DNA from: an uncultured Treponema sp.
GTDB lineage: Bacteria; Spirochaetota; Spirochaetia; Treponematales; Treponemataceae
DNA length: 7,995 bases
Assembly (NCBI GenBank): GCA_938045195.1
Contig: CALINC010000010.1
Location: 1-7,995, forward strand
Reading direction: 5' to 3'
Part shown: piece by piece, positions 1 through 6,682 of the stretch
How the letters are laid out: every line of letters begins with the position of its first letter
Position numbering within the stretch: the first letter of the stretch is position 1
Notes under the pieces: model-generated
Seen by the model: only the letters and a program-made list of their open reading frames with translations
The model's database searches: none
What the model was told of the DNA's origin: nothing
Position numbers and translations under genes: made by a program

Positions 1-51
1 CAGAGCGTACGTTGCGCAGCAACAGGGTATTAAACCCTCCGCACGAATAAA
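1..51 (+). repeat. Dispersed intergenic repeat, copy 1 (cut by window edge)
   Basis: This is the first of three copies in the window; the others are at 2911-2977 and 6601-6658. It differs from the second copy at two positions over the shared 51 bases. It contains two short stem-loops: GTTGC/GCAAC around a 3-nt loop, and GGGT/ACCC around ATTAA. It ends in CCCTCCGCACGAATAAA, which runs into the T-tract (minus strand) of the neighbouring terminator. No coding function is apparent. It is probably a REP-like intergenic element. Its left end may lie outside the window. Confidence 0.8.
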
Positions 52-91
52 AAAAGCCCTGTATGCTAATATAGTTCCGCTGATACAGGGC
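49..91 (-). terminator. Rho-independent terminator of the nagB / AI-2E operon
   Basis: On the minus strand a 9-bp perfect stem (GCCCTGTAT at 56-64 paired with ATACAGGGC at 83-91) closes an 18-nt loop and is followed by seven T residues (complement of A49-A55). It lies 9 nt past the stop codon of the AI-2E gene. Shape, orientation and position all fit an intrinsic terminator. Confidence 0.85.
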
Positions 92-100
92 GGGTTATCA

Positions 101-1195
101 TTACACTATTCCCTTTGCCTCTTCCGTTTCCAATGCCATATCCAAAACCGTAAAAAATAAAATTACAATCATCGGACCTAATATAATTCCATCAAGTGAA
201 AACATATTTACACCGCCTAACATCGAAAAGAAAATCAGCAATGGATGTATTTTTATCCTATCCTTTAAAAAGAAAGGACGCAAAAAATTATCCATAAAAC
301 TGATTATCGAACCTGCAATAATTAAAAACAAAATTCCCTTAATTATACTGTGCGTAAAGCACATACTTACCCCGATTGGAAACCAAATTAAGCCGCAGCC
401 TACCAACGGTAGAAACGTGCTAAAAAAAGTCAATATTGCTAATAAGAATGCACCTTGTACACCAAAGATAACATAAATAATAAGAGATGCCAAACACTGA
501 TAAAATGAAACTAAAAAAAGACCCTTAAAAAGATTTGTTGTCGTTTCTTTTATTTTAGAAAAAATTTTACCTGTCGTTTCAGGATCAATCGGGATTGCAT
601 GTTTTAGCAAATTTGCAAGATACGTTCCGTCAACGTAAAGAAAATATAAAGCAAAAGCAAAAAATACTAACGACAAAAAAAACGATCCCGCATTTTTTAC
701 AATATTCGTTGCAGATTTTAAAATCTTATCCGATGAAATGGAAATAAGGTTCAGCAATTCTTTTTGTAAATCTACTTGCGAAATATCAATTGTACCGCGA
801 GAGAGTCTGTAAACTTCCGTTGCAATATTTTGTTTTAGACTATCGCTTTCAGCTGAATTTACCCGTTCAAAAAAGGCTGTTGCTTCTTGAACCAATATTT
901 TACCTTGCCCGAAAATTTTTATCACCACAAAGGATAATACACCTGCAACCAGTAAAACAGTTAAGATCGCAAAAGTTCCGGCAAGTAATCGTTTTTTTAA
1001 AGGAAAAGATTTTTTTTTCGTATTCATCTTGGAAAGGATTTTATTGTATACCGGACTTACAAACATATAGGTTATAGACGACCACAATAAAACACTTGCA
1101 TAAGGTAAAAACAATTTACCTACAAGAAAAAGCATAATAGCAAGCAAAATAAAAAATGAAATTGTTTGAACGGTTTGCTTATTTTTTTGAAGCAT
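101..1195 (-). CDS. AI-2E family (YdgG/TqsA/PerM-type) transporter
   Basis: This encodes a 364-residue polytopic inner-membrane protein of the AI-2E transporter family (PF01594). The family includes TqsA (autoinducer-2 export) and many members of unknown substrate. Visible hydrophobic segments lie near residues 13-48 (two), 70-93, 169-187, 227-245, 248-283, 285-302 and 331-353. A polar region between 95 and 165 probably faces the periplasm. Family hallmarks are STFLPLVGCGLIWFP (259-273), DNFLRPFFLK (302-311), HPLLIFFSMLGG (317-328) and GIILGP (336-341). The length is normal for the family. The start ATG follows AAGG with a 6-nt gap, and that site lies within the last codons of nagB, so translation is probably coupled. 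The actual substrate cannot be read from sequence; AI-2, a sodium-coupled solute or an amino-sugar-related molecule are all possible. Confidence 0.9.
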   Translation of the reverse strand: MLQKNKQTVQTISFFILLAIMLFLVGKLFLPYASVLLWSSITYMFVSPVYNKILSKMNTKKKSFPLKKRLLAGTFAILTVLLVAGVLSFVVIKIFGQGKILVQEATAFFERVNSAESDSLKQNIATEVYRLSRGTIDISQVDLQKELLNLISISSDKILKSATNIVKNAGSFFLSLVFFAFALYFLYVDGTYLANLLKHAIPIDPETTGKIFSKIKETTTNLFKGLFLVSFYQCLASLIIYVIFGVQGAFLLAILTFFSTFLPLVGCGLIWFPIGVSMCFTHSIIKGILFLIIAGSIISFMDNFLRPFFLKDRIKIHPLLIFFSMLGGVNMFSLDGIILGPMIVILFFTVLDMALETEEAKGIV

Positions 1196-1198
1196 ATC

Positions 1199-1990
1199 TT
1201 ACCTTCGTTCTTTTTCAATATCTAAAAAATAGCGCACTGTTTTTACTTGTAATTCGTCCGTAGCTTCTTCATCGCAAACTATTATCGATTTTGGGTGAAG
1301 CTGCAATGCGCTTACTGTCCACAAGTGATTAACCCCCAACTCTACAGCATGCCGGATAGCCCGCGCTTTGGCATAACCCGTTGCCATAATGATAACTTCT
1401 TCAGCATCGGTAATAGTTGCGATGCCTACCGTCAATGCCGTTTTTGGCACCAGACTTGTATCGCCGCCGAAAAAGCGCGAGTTCATTGCGATAGTATCTT
1501 CAGTTAATGTTTTTTCGCGGGTACGTGAGGCAAGAGAAGAACAAGGTTCATTAAAAGCAATGTGCCCGTCCGCTCCTATCCCTCCTAAAAATAAATGTAT
1601 CTTTCCGTAAGAGGTAATCGCTTTTTCATAATCGGCACATTCTTTCAACTTGTCTTTTGCCATTCCGTTTAAAATATGAACATTGTTTAAGTCAATATCG
1701 ATATGTTTAAAAAAGTTTTCCATCATAAAATATCTATAGCTTTGAGGATGTTCGGGGGGGAGCCCTACATATTCATCCATATTGAAAGTAACGACATTTT
1801 TAAAAGAAAGTTCTCCGCTCTTATTTTTGGCAATTAAGTTTTTATATACCCCCAGAGGCGTTGACCCTGTAGGAAGCCCAAGCACAAATGGTTTACCCGA
1901 TGAGGGGGCAAACGCATGTATCCTGTTACAAATATAATCGGCTGTCCATGCAGAACAGTCGTCGTAGTTTTTCTTTATTATGACCCTCAT
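1199..1990 (-). CDS. nagB: Glucosamine-6-phosphate deaminase
   Basis: This cytoplasmic enzyme (EC 3.5.99.6) converts glucosamine 6-phosphate to fructose 6-phosphate and ammonia, feeding amino sugars into glycolysis. The 263-residue protein is collinear with E. coli NagB (266 aa). The phosphate-binding loop is LPTGSTPLGVY (39-49). The catalytic set is present at the same numbering: Asp72 in NMDEYVGL, and Asp141, His143 and Glu148 in GIGADGHIAFNEP. The segment SSLASRTREKTL keeps Arg158 and Lys160, and Tyr254 is present; these match the positions of the E. coli N-acetylglucosamine-6-P allosteric site, so allosteric activation is plausible (inference). The start ATG is supported by AAGGA (1997-2001) at a 6-nt gap. 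It is first in an operon with the AI-2E gene; nagA is not beside it. A run of seven C (minus strand) lies at codons 77-79. Confidence 0.97.
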   Translation of the reverse strand: MRVIIKKNYDDCSAWTADYICNRIHAFAPSSGKPFVLGLPTGSTPLGVYKNLIAKNKSGELSFKNVVTFNMDEYVGLPPEHPQSYRYFMMENFFKHIDIDLNNVHILNGMAKDKLKECADYEKAITSYGKIHLFLGGIGADGHIAFNEPCSSLASRTREKTLTEDTIAMNSRFFGGDTSLVPKTALTVGIATITDAEEVIIMATGYAKARAIRHAVELGVNHLWTVSALQLHPKSIIVCDEEATDELQVKTVRYFLDIEKERR

Positions 1991-2009
1991 ATAAAATCCT
2001 TATTACCGG

Positions 2010-2038
2010 ATTTTAGCATAAAGAGAAAAAAAAAGTAA
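2010..2038 (-). promoter_or_regulatory. Candidate nagB promoter with poly-T spacer
   Basis: On the minus strand TTACTT (2033-2038) and TAAAAT (2010-2015) are 17 nt apart and sit 20 nt upstream of the nagB start codon. The -10 matches consensus at 5 of 6 positions; the -35 is weak. The spacer contains most of a run of nine T. This is a pattern match only; no operator is recognised. Confidence 0.35.
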
Positions 2039-2114
2039 GCCGATAATGAGGCGTAGAAACTAAGAAAAGTAAATTCTTCGCAGCCTATACCGATAAATAA
2101 CTGCGATTTAGATT

Positions 2115-2187
2115 TGCAAAAAGTTTTTATAGGGGTGTGATAAACAGTTCGGCACAAATAGTGCCGCTCTGTTTATCCGGCGAGTTT
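2115..2187 (+). repeat. 73-bp hairpin-bearing direct repeat, copy 1
   Basis: Identical to 2277-2349 except for one base (G at 2134, A in the second copy). The core is a long stem-loop: GATAAACAG (2139-2147) pairs with CTGTTTATC (2169-2177), and inside it CGGCAC (2150-2155) pairs with GTGCCG (2161-2166) around an AAATA loop. The hairpin is preceded by AGTTTTTATAG (2122-2132). Confidence 0.9.
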
Positions 2188-2290
2188 GCCTCATCGGCAA
2201 ACATCGTATATTGTATGTGCTTTTTCACTTCGTTGCAAAAGCACTGAAAAAACTTTTTTCGGGATTCAAAAATCCCTGCAAAAAGTTTTT
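2184..2290. other. Three consecutive stem-loops between the repeat copies
   Basis: Three perfect inverted repeats follow one another. The first is GTTTGCC/GGCAAAC (2184-2190 with 2196-2202, 5-nt loop). The second is GTGCTTTT/AAAAGCAC (2217-2224 with 2237-2244, 12-nt loop). The third is a compound hairpin: AAAAACTTTTT (2248-2258) with AAAAAGTTTTT (2280-2290), enclosing GGGATT (2261-2266) and AATCCC (2271-2276). The right arm of the last one is part of the second 73-bp repeat. Function is unknown. Confidence 0.75.
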
Positions 2291-2349
2291 ATAGGAGTGT
2301 GATAAACAGTTCGGCACAAATAGTGCCGCTCTGTTTATCCGGCGAGTTT
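2277..2349 (+). repeat. 73-bp hairpin-bearing direct repeat, copy 2
   Basis: Second copy, offset exactly 162 bp from the first. Its stem-loop spans 2301-2339. The 61-bp unit is bounded by AGTTTTTATAG on both sides (2284-2294 and 2345-2355); the right-hand one merges into the Shine-Dalgarno sequence of the acetyltransferase gene. The short flanking direct repeats are what one expects of a small inserted or duplicated module. Confidence 0.9.
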
Positions 2350-2364
2350 TTATAGAGGTAAAAA

Positions 2365-2865
2365 ATGGTACGGATTGCACGGTTTGAAGATATACCGAGA
2401 ATTGCAGAAATAAATATATACGGCTGGCGCGATAGCTATCGCGGAATTGTTTCGGATGATTTTTTATTTAAACAATTATCTGTTGGCGAGGCAATAAAAA
2501 AAACTAAAACCCGATTTATTAAACATTCCGGAATACACTTAGTATATGAAGATGGTACCGATAAAATTATTAAAGGTATGGCGGTAATCGGAAATTGCCG
2601 AGATGAAGATATGCCCGCAGGTTTTGAACTTATGGCAATTTATGTAGAAAAGTATTTTTTGCGGTGCGGAATCGGTTCCGAATTTATTAAATATTTTGAA
2701 GAAGAAGCCGAAAGACAAAATAAAAAAGAATTGTGCATTTGGGTATTTGAAAAAAATAATGCTGCACGAAATTTCTATGAATATTGCGGATATGCTCCAG
2801 ACGGAACAACTAAACTGATTGAGCCGCTTAATGCCTTGGAAATGAGATATATTAAAACCTTATAA
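2365..2865 (+). CDS. GNAT family N-acetyltransferase
   Basis: A 166-residue single-domain GCN5-related acetyltransferase, expected to transfer an acetyl group from acetyl-CoA to an amine in the cytoplasm. The N-terminal part (IARFEDIPRIAEINIYGWRDSY, written here in two pieces: IARFEDIPRIA, EINIYGWRDSY) is typical of the alpha1-alpha2 region. Motif A is seen at 88-105, with ELMAIYVEKYF followed by LRCGIGS; the acetyl-CoA pyrophosphate loop here has Leu99 where Gln or Arg is usual. Motif B is NNAARNFYEYCGY (131-143). The start is set by AGAGG (2354-2358) with a 6-nt gap. The substrate (protein, antibiotic, polyamine or other) cannot be told. It sits alone between a divergent operon and the sec operon, and its leader is made of hairpin repeats, so expression may depend on RNA or DNA structure there. 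Confidence 0.9.
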   Translation: MVRIARFEDIPRIAEINIYGWRDSYRGIVSDDFLFKQLSVGEAIKKTKTRFIKHSGIHLVYEDGTDKIIKGMAVIGNCRDEDMPAGFELMAIYVEKYFLRCGIGSEFIKYFEEEAERQNKKELCIWVFEKNNAARNFYEYCGYAPDGTTKLIEPLNALEMRYIKTL

Positions 2866-2910
2866 GCCCATACATATCAATTCATCGGTTACATATTACA
2901 TTATTATAAA

Positions 2911-2977
2911 ATCAACAACCTCGACGCAGAGCATACGTTGCGCAGCAACAGGGTATTACACCCTCCGCACGAATAAA
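2911..2977 (+). repeat. Dispersed intergenic repeat, copy 2
   Basis: The fullest copy in the window. It starts with ATCAACAACC like the 6601 copy and ends with CCCTCCGCACGAATAAA like the first copy. It differs from the third copy at five of 58 positions. It lies 45 bp past the GNAT stop codon and about 28 bp before the promoter of the sec operon. No intrinsic terminator was found between the GNAT gene and this repeat, so it may serve as an RNA 3' end (inference). Confidence 0.85.
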
Positions 2978-3004
2978 TTCTCAAAATATTGTCTTTTTTT
3001 ACTC

Positions 3005-3034
3005 TTGACTGAATAAGGCTAAATGTGATATTCT
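3005..3034 (+). promoter_or_regulatory. Sigma-70 type promoter of the yajC-secD-secF operon
   Basis: TTGACT (3005-3010), an 18-nt spacer and TATTCT (3029-3034), with an extended -10 TG at 3026-3027. Transcription would begin near 3041, about 38 nt before the yajC start codon. This is the best promoter match in the window. Confidence 0.65.
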
Positions 3035-3066
3035 ATTATACCCGTTTTGGGATTTTATTTTTTAAT

Positions 3067-3071
3067 AAGGA
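3067..3071 (+). promoter_or_regulatory. Ribosome binding site fixing the yajC start
   Basis: AAGGA, 7 nt before the ATG at 3079. It decides against the longer in-frame GTG at 3025, which lies inside the promoter and upstream of the predicted transcript start. Confidence 0.8.
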
Positions 3072-3078
3072 TGTATTT

Positions 3079-3507
3079 ATGAATTTAATACCTCTGCTTC
3101 AAGCAGCTCAAGGATTCGGTTCGTATGGAATTATGATTCCGATGCTTTTAGTCTTTGTTATTTTTTATTTTTTGCTTATTCGCCCGCAAAAAAAAGAACA
3201 GCAAAAAACCGAGAAAATGATCGCCCAACTTCAAAAAGGCGATAAGATTATTACTATCGGCGGAATTCACGGAACTATAAGCTCAACAAAAGAAAAAACT
3301 CTTATCATTAAAGTAGACGAGAACTGCAAAATGGAAATTAACCGTTCTGCCGTAGGCGTAGTTTTAAAAGATGAACCCGCACGTCCTGCTCCCGATTTTT
3401 CAGGCAACAGTGAAAAAAAAGGGTTCTTTTTCGGCAAAAAGAAAAAAGACAAAACAGCAGATAATGCCGGAAGTGCATTTTCAAACGGTTCCGGACAGGA
3501 CAAATAA
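3079..3507 (+). CDS. yajC: Preprotein translocase subunit YajC
   Basis: A small single-span inner-membrane protein that associates with SecD-SecF and helps Sec-dependent export. From the ATG at 3079 it has 142 residues. The membrane segment is at about 15-34, followed at once by the signature IRPQKKEQQK (34-43). The conserved cytoplasmic domain follows, with GDKIITIGGIHGTI (54-67) and a stretch ending GVVLKDE (93-99). After about residue 100 there is a tail rich in Lys, Gly, Ser and Pro (FFFGKKKKDK at 117-126) that is longer than in E. coli YajC (110 aa). It is first in the operon, 28 nt before secD. The order yajC-secD-secF is common in bacteria and supports the call. Confidence 0.95.
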   Translation: MNLIPLLQAAQGFGSYGIMIPMLLVFVIFYFLLIRPQKKEQQKTEKMIAQLQKGDKIITIGGIHGTISSTKEKTLIIKVDENCKMEINRSAVGVVLKDEPARPAPDFSGNSEKKGFFFGKKKKDKTADNAGSAFSNGSGQDK

Positions 3508-3535
3508 TTATTACATTTAAATTGGGAGAAAAACA

Positions 3536-5308
3536 ATGAGCAAAAGAGCTGGATTTATAATTGTTCTTATTGTCATCGGTTTGTGCTTTGTCTTTTTACA
3601 CCCGACCCTAAAGTGGTATTTCTGGACGGATAAAGAAGATAAAGCCTTGGCATTGGCATCTCGTGAAAAGATTAAAGACTATTCCGAGAATATGGCGCGT
3701 TCCGATGTCGATAAACTGGTTGATATGGCTGCAGCAGGTTCACAAGAAGTTTTACCCGGCAAATATGCCCCGCTTATTAAAGAAGCTAAACGTATGCGCA
3801 AAACTTTAAATATGGAGCAGCCCGCCCAGTGGACTGCTGAAGCGGTTGTTTCCAGTTTTAGGCTTTCCTCAAAAGAAAAGTTTATTACAGTTGCCGAACC
3901 TATATTGGAGACGGCTTATCGAAATACTATTTTAGGTACAAAAAAATATCAAACAAATGCTGTAAAGCTCGGTCTTGACCTTTCAGGCGGTATGCTTGTA
4001 ATAATTAAAGCCGATTTGGATGCCGCCGTTTCTTCACAAGGCGAAAGCAATGAAACCCTCGCGGAATCGAAAAAAGCCGCAATGACCTTGGCAATGGAAA
4101 CGCTTCGCAGCCGAATAGACAAATTCGGTCTTACCGACCCCGTTATCCGCCGGCAAGGCGAAGATAGAATCTATATAGAAATGCCCGGAGCTGCCGACGC
4201 CGATAAAATTAACTCTATAATTATGGGACGCGGTCTCCTTGCATTTCATATCGTAGATGATGAAGCAACTCAAACCTTTAGAGAGTATTATCGCAATAAT
4301 CCCGGCAAAACCTTTGATGCGGATTATAATTTGCTGGATCCTACCATAATACCCGAAGACTGTATGGTTTTAGGTGTATATCATAAAGACGCTTACGGTC
4401 TTGACGAACGCGATGACCGCGAACCGTTTTTAGTAGTAAAAAAAGAAGCCGGTCTTGAAGGGAAACACCTTGTAAGCGTTAATACTACGGCAGACACCAC
4501 TTTAAATACTCCGCTTGTCGTATTCAATCTTGACGCCGAAGGCGGGAAAATATTTGCCGATTTAACTACCGAAAATGTAGGAAAAAGGCTAGCGATAGTT
4601 TCCGACAATAAAATTAAATCGGCACCAAACATTAAAGAAGCTATAACAGGCGGTGCCGGAACCATAAGCGGTTTCTCAGCAACAGAAGCGGAAAATTTAA
4701 AAACGGTTTTACGCACCGCTTGGCTTAATGTACCGCTTCAGCTTGAAACACAGCAGGTTGTCGGTGCCAGCCTTGGCGACGAAAAAATACAAGAAGGTAT
4801 TAAGGCTCTTCAGTGGGGGCTGCTTGCAGTTCTTATTTTTATGCTGGTCTTTTATCGTGAGGCGGGAATCAATGCTTGTATTGCACAGGTGCTGAACCTC
4901 TACATTATGTTCAGTATTTTGTCGGCATTTAACCTAACCCTTACACTTCCGAGTATTGCAGGTATGATACTTACAATCGGTATGGCAGTTGACGCAAACG
5001 TTGTAGTTTTTGAGAGGATTAAGGAAGAACTCAAGCTAAACAAGAGCCGTGACGCGGCGATTAAAGCCGGTTTTGGACATGCTTTTTCGGCAGTTATGGA
5101 TTCAAATATAACAACATTTATAGCGGCTTTTTTCCTTTCAATTTTAGGAACAGGTCCGATTAAAGGCTTTGCCTACAGTTTGGCAATCGGTGTAGTTTCA
5201 TCGGTTTTTACGGCATTGTTCGTTTCGCGGCTGATATTCGACTTCGGTACCCAAACCTTACACTTGAAAAAAATCCGCATAAGCTGGAGGAAGTTATCAA
5301 ATGAATAA
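3536..5308 (+). CDS. secD: Protein translocase subunit SecD
   Basis: This 590-residue subunit, with SecF, forms an RND-superfamily motor that uses the proton gradient to pull proteins out of SecYEG on the periplasmic side. One N-terminal membrane span (about 7-22) is followed by a large periplasmic head and five C-terminal spans (about 426-440, 448-466, 474-492, 524-538, 546-566). The D1 motif is LGLDLSGGM (145-153). The head includes RSRIDKFGL (191-199) and RQGEDRIYIEMPG (206-218). The transmembrane signature GMAVDANVVVFERIKEE (482-498) holds Asp486 in the proton-path position. About 100 residues separate the first span from D1, more than in E. coli SecD, and this segment is charged and probably helical. 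The start follows GGGAG (3524-3528). The gene overlaps secF by 8 nt. Confidence 0.98.
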   Translation: MSKRAGFIIVLIVIGLCFVFLHPTLKWYFWTDKEDKALALASREKIKDYSENMARSDVDKLVDMAAAGSQEVLPGKYAPLIKEAKRMRKTLNMEQPAQWTAEAVVSSFRLSSKEKFITVAEPILETAYRNTILGTKKYQTNAVKLGLDLSGGMLVIIKADLDAAVSSQGESNETLAESKKAAMTLAMETLRSRIDKFGLTDPVIRRQGEDRIYIEMPGAADADKINSIIMGRGLLAFHIVDDEATQTFREYYRNNPGKTFDADYNLLDPTIIPEDCMVLGVYHKDAYGLDERDDREPFLVVKKEAGLEGKHLVSVNTTADTTLNTPLVVFNLDAEGGKIFADLTTENVGKRLAIVSDNKIKSAPNIKEAITGGAGTISGFSATEAENLKTVLRTAWLNVPLQLETQQVVGASLGDEKIQEGIKALQWGLLAVLIFMLVFYREAGINACIAQVLNLYIMFSILSAFNLTLTLPSIAGMILTIGMAVDANVVVFERIKEELKLNKSRDAAIKAGFGHAFSAVMDSNITTFIAAFFLSILGTGPIKGFAYSLAIGVVSSVFTALFVSRLIFDFGTQTLHLKKIRISWRKLSNE

Positions 5309-6542
5309 AGTAATTAAATTTTCAAGATTATTTATTCCGTGTATTATATTAAGTGCGGCTCTTATTATTTTTGGTTTAGCGGGATATTTTACTAAAGGAA
5401 TTAATTTCGGTATTGATTTTCAAGCAGGTTTTATTGAAAAAGTCAAAATTGCTCCCACTGCCGTAGAAATTTCTTATGAGGGTCCGCAAACCGTTTCTTT
5501 TGCACAGGACAATACTGACATTTCCATTACGGCAACTTCATTGGACGGGCAAAACAAGGCATATACTTTCAGATTTGCAGATAACCCGACAATTAAAGAA
5601 TTTGCCCAAGTATTAACTGAAATAGAGGGCTTAAAAGTAAGGATAACAGCTTCAAATGACATTCCGCTTAAAGAACTTTTTTCGGATTCGGAGTCTTCAT
5701 CTAAAATTTCAAATGAAATTTTTAGACTTCATTATGTTGACACTACGGCAAAACCCATAACTACCGATGAGGTGCGCCATGCACTTTCTTCAGTACCTTC
5801 GGTTTCCGTTCAACAGCTTGGTACAGAACAAGACAACTTTTTCCAAATCAGGCTACCTGATGACGGGAAAAAAGAAGATGCCAACAAGGAGCTAAGGGCT
5901 TTAATTAGCACGGCATTAGAAGCTGCTTACGGGGGCGGAAATATTGCAGTTATGAGTACCGATTTTGTAGGCTCTCAGTTTTCATCGGCTTTAGCAAAAC
6001 AGGCTATAATACTTGTAGCAGGAGCATTATTTTTAATCTTTATTTATGCTATGTTCCGCTTTCAATGGAATTTCTCCGTTGCAGCAATTTTAGCCTTAGT
6101 GCATGATACCTTAATTATGCTTATGTTTATCACATGGTCGCAAATGGAATTTAATTCTACAACCATTGCAGCAATTCTTACAATTATCGGTTATTCGATA
6201 AACGATACAATCGTTATTTTTGATAGAATTAGGGAAAAAGTAAATTTGGAACCGAAACTTGAATGTAATGAAGTATTGGATACGGCTTTGTCTGAGGTAT
6301 TTACACGAACTCTTATTACCACAATTACCACACTGCTTGCCGTTCTGGCGTTATTTGCATTTACGACCGGTTCAATGAAAGATTTTGCTTCGGCTCTTTT
6401 GGTGGGTCTTATAAGCGGTACATACTCTTCCATTTACACCGCTTCGGCTTTTATTTCGTTTACATCGAAAGGTAAAAAAGCCGGCGATATGATTACACGA
6501 GGCAAAAAAAGACCGGGAGAACTTTCAGGCGTTACGGTTTGA
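5301..6542 (+). CDS. secF: Protein translocase subunit SecF
   Basis: Partner of SecD in the Sec motor. At 413 residues it is clearly longer than E. coli SecF (323 aa). The extra length lies in the periplasmic head, roughly residues 45-160, after the first span (12-30). The N-terminal motif reads GINFGIDFQAG (33-43), where most SecF proteins have a second Gly in place of Gln-Ala (FTGG type). The C-terminal half is canonical: spans at about 233-251, 258-277, 286-306, 337-354 and 362-384, with LVHDTLIM (266-273) and IIGYSINDTIVIFDRIREK (295-313). The start ATG lies inside the end of secD and has GGAGG (5286-5290) 10 nt upstream, so translation is coupled. It is the last gene of the operon and is followed by a stem-loop. 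Confidence 0.98.
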   Translation: MNKVIKFSRLFIPCIILSAALIIFGLAGYFTKGINFGIDFQAGFIEKVKIAPTAVEISYEGPQTVSFAQDNTDISITATSLDGQNKAYTFRFADNPTIKEFAQVLTEIEGLKVRITASNDIPLKELFSDSESSSKISNEIFRLHYVDTTAKPITTDEVRHALSSVPSVSVQQLGTEQDNFFQIRLPDDGKKEDANKELRALISTALEAAYGGGNIAVMSTDFVGSQFSSALAKQAIILVAGALFLIFIYAMFRFQWNFSVAAILALVHDTLIMLMFITWSQMEFNSTTIAAILTIIGYSINDTIVIFDRIREKVNLEPKLECNEVLDTALSEVFTRTLITTITTLLAVLALFAFTTGSMKDFASALLVGLISGTYSSIYTASAFISFTSKGKKAGDMITRGKKRPGELSGVTV

Positions 6543-6566
6543 GATAAAAAACTTAAATATATACAG

Positions 6567-6598
6567 AAACCTCTAAAAACCTCAGTTTTTAGAGGTTT
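6567..6598 (+). terminator. Stem-loop terminator after secF
   Basis: A perfect 14-bp inverted repeat (AAACCTCTAAAAAC with GTTTTTAGAGGTTT) around a CTCA loop, 24 nt past the secF stop. No T-run follows the stem, so it may act as an RNA 3' stabiliser or a weak terminator rather than a classical one. Its symmetry would allow it to work on both strands. Confidence 0.7.
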
Positions 6599-6600
6599 AC

Positions 6601-6658
6601 ATCAACAACCCCGGCGCAGAGCGTACGTTGCGCAGCAGCAGGGTATTAAACCCTCCGC
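6601..6658 (+). repeat. Dispersed intergenic repeat, copy 3
   Basis: Starts two bases after the secF stem-loop with ATCAACAACC and matches the 2911 copy at 53 of 58 positions. It lacks the final ACGAATAAA; the match stops at CCCTCCGC. Confidence 0.85.
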
Positions 6659-6682
6659 TTTTATGGCTTCCTCTTTTACCTC

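Larger units (their letters stand above)
1991..2364. other. Divergent intergenic region rich in stem-loops
   Basis: This 374-bp gap separates nagB (minus) from the GNAT gene (plus). The nagB-proximal 120 bp hold the RBS and a candidate promoter. The GNAT-proximal 235 bp hold five consecutive stem-loops and a 73-bp direct repeat (listed separately). No ORF with a ribosome binding site and no tRNA-like fold was found. A weak plus-strand promoter candidate for the GNAT gene is TTGCCT (2186-2191), 17 nt, TATTGT (2209-2214), which overlaps one of the stem-loops. Confidence 0.6.

Noticed and set aside
790..1610. Plus-strand ORFs opposite the AI-2E gene and nagB
   Set aside because: They are antisense shadows of well-supported genes, without RBS or recognisable domains.
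2115..2349. CRISPR array
   Set aside because: There are only two repeat copies of 73 bp with a long internal hairpin, no regular spacers and no cas gene in the window.
2115..2349. tRNA or known riboswitch in the GNAT leader
   Set aside because: The stem-loops do not form a cloverleaf, and no conserved riboswitch core was recognised; the arms are simple perfect inverted repeats.
3025..3078. Longer YajC reading from a GTG at 3025
   Set aside because: This start lies inside the -35/-10 promoter region, has no RBS, and adds 18 residues not seen in YajC; ATG 3079 has AAGGA at 7 nt.
3071..3082. Three-codon ORF (Met-Tyr-Leu-stop) overlapping the yajC start
   Set aside because: Its ATG overlaps the AAGGA site itself and has no RBS of its own; it is most likely a chance reading.
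4034..4716. Minus-strand ORFs of 79 and 107 codons inside secD
   Set aside because: They lie opposite a canonical gene with strong motifs, and neither resembles a known family.
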